Below are positions 61,409 through 64,000 of a DNA stretch of 64,000 nt, one piece after another; positions within the stretch are counted from its first letter, which is position 1, and each line of letters opens with the position of its first letter. The notes under the pieces were generated by a model. That model did no database searches, was not told the DNA's origin, and saw nothing but the letters and a program-made list of their open reading frames with translations. A program made the translations under genes and the position numbers. The DNA is from Nocardioides sp. Root1257 (GTDB lineage Bacteria; Actinomycetota; Actinomycetes; Propionibacteriales; Nocardioidaceae): positions 399,614-463,613 of the forward strand of contig NZ_LMDV01000009.1 in NCBI RefSeq assembly GCF_001425175.1, read 5' to 3'.

Positions 61409-61669
61409 GAAGCTCGAACCTCCCCGTTCGGTACGTACATCGCCGCGCCCCGCGGACCGTGCATCCGCGCACTCCGTCTCGGAGTGACATCCTCACAGGT
61501 TCCAGCGCACAGAGGGCTGGAGATGAGCAAGATCGAAGCAGGACTCATCCCTAGGGATGACGTCAGTCAAAGCGCCCTCCATCTCTACCGACGTGGACGC
61601 TACGTTGAGTCGACCGACCCCATCTACGTGCTACGCCGACAGTCTGCATCGGCTGAGGCAGCGCGATTC

Positions 61670-62203
61670 TTAGTAGCCGAACACGTGCACGCTGACAACA
61701 TCGATCTCCCTGCGGGGATCGCCGAAGAACGCGCCGAGTCGGCGGGCGACGATCGGGAACGGGCGTTCGCGAGGTGAGCCGTCCACTCTCCAGTTGTTGT
61801 GAGGGACGATGAGGAACAGATGGTGGGCATCGGGTGCGACGTGCGCCTTCCACAGGTCCTTGAGGTCGTGGTTGTTGGTGGTAGTCCCGCCACGTTCCAC
61901 CTCCGCGATGATGCCGCGTCCGTCGGCGAGCTCGAAGAAGAAGTCGGGACGCGCTCGGGTGACGAGTCCGCTCTGCGGGGTCAACACGACTTCCTCGCCG
62001 AATCCGAGCTCCTCGCGCAAGAGGATGGCGAAGTGATCCTGGATCGCCTTGCTCTTCGCTCCGTGCACATGAAGGTTTGCGATCTCGACCGTTGTGGCGA
62101 CGATGTGCGCGAGGAGCTTCTCTGCCAGACCATCGACGGCCTGCATCTCCACGGCCTGCTCGGGCGACAAGTTCGCCTTCACGTGTCGCGCGTAGCCGTC
62201 CAT
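61670..62203 (-). CDS. Putative PD-(D/E)XK-like nuclease, hypothetical
   Basis: The 177-residue protein contains GLVTRARPDFFFELADGR followed by IIAEVERGGTT (about 83-107), a pattern of Asp after RP, then ExE, as in restriction-endonuclease-like folds, although the final Lys is replaced by Glu. It ends with a ferredoxin-like or Rossmann-like stretch (HHLFLIVPHNNWR). Function is unknown. It lies 261 bases upstream of the defence operon, in the same direction, and next to attR, so it may be the first gene of that operon or an independent cargo gene. Confidence 0.6.
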   Translation of the reverse strand: MDGYARHVKANLSPEQAVEMQAVDGLAEKLLAHIVATTVEIANLHVHGAKSKAIQDHFAILLREELGFGEEVVLTPQSGLVTRARPDFFFELADGRGIIAEVERGGTTTNNHDLKDLWKAHVAPDAHHLFLIVPHNNWRVDGSPRERPFPIVARRLGAFFGDPRREIDVVSVHVFGY

Positions 62204-62318
62204 CGGGCGCAGCTTCGCAGCTCGAGGCCGGACAAGCTAGGTGCTGCTGCTGACTGATTCCCCCGCCAGTCCCCCGCGCCAGCAAAGTCGTTAGCAGGGG
62301 GATAACTCCGGAAATGAA

Positions 62319-62346
62319 AGAAACCGCAGGATGACCTGCGGTTTCT
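62319..62346 (-). terminator. Rho-independent terminator of tRNA-Ala
   Basis: On the minus strand AGAAACCGCAGG pairs with CCTGCGGTTTCT around a four-base loop, then TTTC. It starts three bases after the tRNA-Ala CCA end, inside the element, so the element supplies a new terminator for the tRNA it interrupts. Confidence 0.75.
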
Positions 62347-62348
62347 GG

Positions 62349-62393
62349 TGGTGGAGCCTAGGGGACTCGAACCCCTAACCCCCTGCTTGCAAA
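62349..62393. repeat. Attachment site, right copy (within tRNA-Ala)
   Basis: These 45 bases are identical to 36546-36590. They run from the tRNA's CCA end into the anticodon loop, the usual crossover zone for tyrosine integrases. This copy is element-derived and restores the tRNA. Confidence 0.92.
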
Positions 62394-62424
62394 GCAGGTG
62401 CGCTACCAATTGCGCCAAGGCCCC
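62349..62424 (-). tRNA. tRNA-Ala (anticodon TGC)
   Basis: The acceptor GGGGCCT pairs with AGGCTCC, including the G3-U70 pair that is the alanine identity element. The D-arm is GGCGCAATTGGTAGCGC, the anticodon stem CCTGC/GCAGG encloses TTTGCAA (anticodon TGC), and the T-arm is AGGGGTTCGAGTCCCCT. CCA is encoded. The mobile element is integrated at its 3' half but leaves the gene intact. Confidence 0.97.
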
Positions 62425-62443
62425 CGGTGGAGCGGTGCGACGA

Positions 62444-62569
62444 TCAGGAGCGCTTGACGCTGTCCGTCGCCTCGGCCCAGAGAGCCTGCTCGTGCTTGCC
62501 CTCGTCGAGCTTCTTCTTCACGACGACGGCTGCGCCGACGGCCGCCAGGAGGAGCAGGATCTTCTTCAT
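62444..62569 (-). CDS. DLW-39 family small protein
   Basis: The 41-residue protein [20 protein letters not shown], then [21 protein letters not shown], has a membrane-like N-terminal helix, a Lys run and the DxxxW-containing amphipathic tail of the DLW-39 family, tiny actinobacterial proteins encoded between tRNA-Ile and tRNA-Ala near gyrA. The ATG is preceded by GGGAGTCACC. Function is unknown. Confidence 0.88.
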   Translation of the reverse strand: MKKILLLLAAVGAAVVVKKKLDEGKHEQALWAEATDSVKRS

Positions 62570-62602
62570 GGTGACTCCCGTGGAGCTCGTGTCGTACCGG
62601 GA

Positions 62603-62679
62603 TGGTGGGCCTAACAGGACTTGAACCTGTGACCTCTTCCTTATCAGGGAAGCGCTCTAACCGTCTGAGCTATAGGCCC
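62603..62679 (-). tRNA. tRNA-Ile (anticodon GAT)
   Basis: The acceptor GGGCCTA pairs with TAGGCCC. The D-arm is AGCTCAGACGGTTAGAGCGC, the anticodon stem CTTCC/GGAAG encloses CTGATAA (anticodon GAT), and the T-arm is ACAGGTTCAAGTCCTGT. CCA is encoded. Position next to gyrA and tRNA-Ala is conserved in Actinobacteria. Confidence 0.97.
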
Positions 62680-62749
62680 CGGACCGAGAGGGGACATTAC
62701 CCCACTCGCGGAGTGCCCGACAAAACGGCGGGCGCTTCGTCGTGGCAGG

Positions 62750-63343
62750 TCAGCGCTGGTCCTCGGCGAGGGTGAGCTCCACCCCGCCGAGCAGTGCCGC
62801 TGCCATGTTGTAGAGGAACGCGCCGAGGGTCGCGATCGCCGTGATCAGGATGACGTCGACGACGGCGACGAGCATCGTGAAGCCCATGACGCGGGACATC
62901 CCGACGTACTTCTCGACGTCGAAGCTCCCGGCGTCCTCGCCACCCACGACGTCCTGGACGGTCTGGTTGATCGAGTCCCAGACGCCGGCCGCGGACAGCA
63001 CCGACCAGATGATGAAGACCGACACGACCGTGACGACACCGAACGCGATCGCCAGCAGGAACGACGTCTTCATCACCGACCACGGGTCGATGCGGGTGAG
63101 TCGCAGGCGGGCGCGCCGCGGGGGCTTCCGGTTCGGTGACGCCTTCTTCGCGGCCGTCTTGGAACCCGGGTTGGCGTTGGCGCGGTGCTCGTCGCTGGCC
63201 TTGCCGACGGCGGAGGAGATCCGCTCGCCCAGGCCGCGCGTCGAAGCCGGCTTGGACGAAGGCGGCTTGGACGATGGCTTGGTGGTGCTCGAGCGGTCGG
63301 CAGCGGTACGAGTAGCGGTGCTCTCGGTGGACCGGTCGGTCAT
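62750..63343 (-). CDS. DUF3566 transmembrane protein downstream of gyrA
   Basis: The 197-residue protein has a disordered Ser/Lys-rich N-terminus (about 1-80), then RARLRLTRIDPWSVMKTSFLL, two membrane helices (about 98-118 and 150-175) and a DUF3566 domain. This is the usual gene after gyrA in Actinobacteria, with a proposed link to cell division or chromosome biology but no defined activity. Its ATG shares one base with the gyrA stop (TGATG), so translation is coupled. Confidence 0.93.
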   Translation of the reverse strand: MTDRSTESTATRTAADRSSTTKPSSKPPSSKPASTRGLGERISSAVGKASDEHRANANPGSKTAAKKASPNRKPPRRARLRLTRIDPWSVMKTSFLLAIAFGVVTVVSVFIIWSVLSAAGVWDSINQTVQDVVGGEDAGSFDVEKYVGMSRVMGFTMLVAVVDVILITAIATLGAFLYNMAAALLGGVELTLAEDQR

Positions 63344-64000
63344 CAGGCCTCACTCTCCCCGTCGGTGTCGGGCCCGGGTGCGTCGGACGACTCTTCGACG
63401 TCCACTGTCCCCTCGATTGTTGCACCCGCGTCCGCATCCGACGATTCGCTGACCTCGGCGGCGCCCTCGAGCTCGCCGTCGACCTCGCCGTCGACCTCGC
63501 CGTCGACCTCGGTCTCCTCGTCCTCGCGGGACTCGACGGAGCGGGCCACGACGGCGACCGAGTCGCCCGACTTCGGGCCAACGAACTTCACGCCCATGGT
63601 GGAGCGCCCGGTGGGCCGGAAGTCGGCGTTGATCGGGCTGCGCACGACCTGGCCGTTCTGGGTGATCGACATGACCTCGTCACCCTCCTCGACGATGAAC
63701 GCACCGACCAGCTGGCCACGGTCCTCGTTCGCGAGGGCCATCGCCTTGATGCCCAGGCCACCGCGGTTGGTGATCCGGTACTCCGAGATCCGGCTGCGCT
63801 TGGCGAAGCCACCGTCGGTGATCGTGAAGACGTACTGCTCCTTCACATCGGGCAGCTCGCCCGCCGCGGTGGACTCCCCGGTCGCCTCGGCCTGGGCCTC
63901 GGCTGCCTCCTCGGCCGCGACCTGCTCGGCCCGGATGACCGACATCGACAGCACGGAGTCCTCGGGCGTGCGGAACTTCATGCCGGTGACGCCCGACGTC
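63343..64000 (-). CDS. gyrA: DNA gyrase subunit A, C-terminal part
   Basis: The gene enters from the right edge; about 218 C-terminal residues are visible. They contain the beta-pinwheel repeats of the GyrA C-terminal domain (FTITDGGFAKRSRISEYRITNRGGLGIKAMAL and EVMSITQNGQVVRSPINADFRPTGRSTMGVKFV, in parts), which wraps DNA. An acidic, low-complexity tail follows, with EVDGEVDGEVDGELEG coded by a short tandem repeat. The catalytic N-terminal part lies outside the window. Confidence 0.95.
   Translation of the reverse strand, partial: TSGVTGMKFRTPEDSVLSMSVIRAEQVAAEEAAEAQAEATGESTAAGELPDVKEQYVFTITDGGFAKRSRISEYRITNRGGLGIKAMALANEDRGQLVGAFIVEEGDEVMSITQNGQVVRSPINADFRPTGRSTMGVKFVGPKSGDSVAVVARSVESREDEETEVDGEVDGEVDGELEGAAEVSESSDADAGATIEGTVDVEESSDAPGPDTDGESEA
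63472..63507. repeat. 12-bp tandem repeat in the gyrA tail
   Basis: CTCGCCGTCGAC occurs three times in tandem, encoding EVDG units in the acidic GyrA tail. The 12-base unit keeps the reading frame, so copy number can vary without harm. Confidence 0.8.

Larger units (their letters stand above)
36546..62393. mobile_element. 25.8-kb integrative (mobilizable) element in tRNA-Ala
   Basis: The element is bounded by exact 45-bp direct repeats (36546-36590 and 62349-62393) that equal the 3' part of tRNA-Ala(TGC), from the anticodon loop through CCA. A tyrosine integrase lies 180 bases inside the left repeat. Inside are a MobF relaxase, an excisionase-like protein, a second integrase, an RNase P RNA gene and a defence island. 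No coupling ATPase, VirB4 or FtsK/TraB-like protein is recognisable, so it probably needs a helper to transfer. Base composition and codon use in its right half are noticeably less GC-rich than the host flanks. Confidence 0.9.

Noticed and set aside
1..64000. CRISPR array or transposase/IS element
   Set aside because: No regularly spaced direct repeats of CRISPR length and no transposase or terminal inverted repeats were seen.

Overview
The window is high-GC actinobacterial chromosome, most like Nocardioides or a close relative (inference). The right end reads gyrA, DUF3566, tRNA-Ile, a DLW-39 small protein and tRNA-Ala. Further left come ppiA, a rhomboid protease and crgA, then pknB, pknA, pbpA, ftsW/rodA, pstP, fhaB and fhaA, next to tRNA-Leu. 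This is the classic origin-proximal cell-division and Ser/Thr-kinase block of Actinobacteria.

1-9.1 kb: an HNH-endonuclease tail, then a sulfur module. It holds a formylglycine-generating enzyme (FGE), two paralogous cytoplasmic arylsulfatases that carry the FGE substrate motif, a SulP anion transporter and a ClC-type channel. 9.2-16.6 kb: a bacteriophytochrome fused to a PP2C/SpoIIE phosphatase that overlaps an alditol oxidase, a small membrane protein, an ECF42-type sigma factor with its DGPF partner, and a divergent SDR/dehydrogenase pair around a perfect 16-bp palindrome. 16.6-19.6 kb: two related HTH-like proteins with matching three-copy TCATGC arrays upstream, enclosing tatA and an LRAT-fold gene. 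They are followed by an ImmA/IrrE-type peptidase whose end runs antisense into tRNA-Leu. 19.8-36.4 kb: the division/kinase operon, a crgA gene that looks tandemly duplicated, and housekeeping envelope and lipid genes.

36.5-62.4 kb is a 25.8-kb integrated element. An exact 45-bp repeat, the 3' part of tRNA-Ala(TGC), sits at both ends and a tyrosine integrase lies beside the left copy. The element carries a MobF relaxase but no recognisable coupling protein or type IV secretion genes, so it looks mobilizable rather than self-transmissible. It also has an excisionase-like protein and a second tyrosine integrase with 10-bp iterons. Its right half is a defence island. This holds an Ltp-like superinfection-exclusion protein, Vsr, a GHKL ATPase, a cytosine-5 methyltransferase fused to an endonuclease-III-like iron-sulfur domain, AIPR, a DUF4420-type PD-(D/E)XK protein, a Z1 helicase-like ATPase, a second GHKL/MutL-like ATPase and another PD-(D/E)XK-like protein. 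The set matches the known MutL-Z1-DUF-AIPR (mza) defence type with extra mismatch-repair parts.

The most unexpected feature is a structurally complete RNase P RNA gene (rnpB) inside this element, between the Ltp-side genes and vsr.
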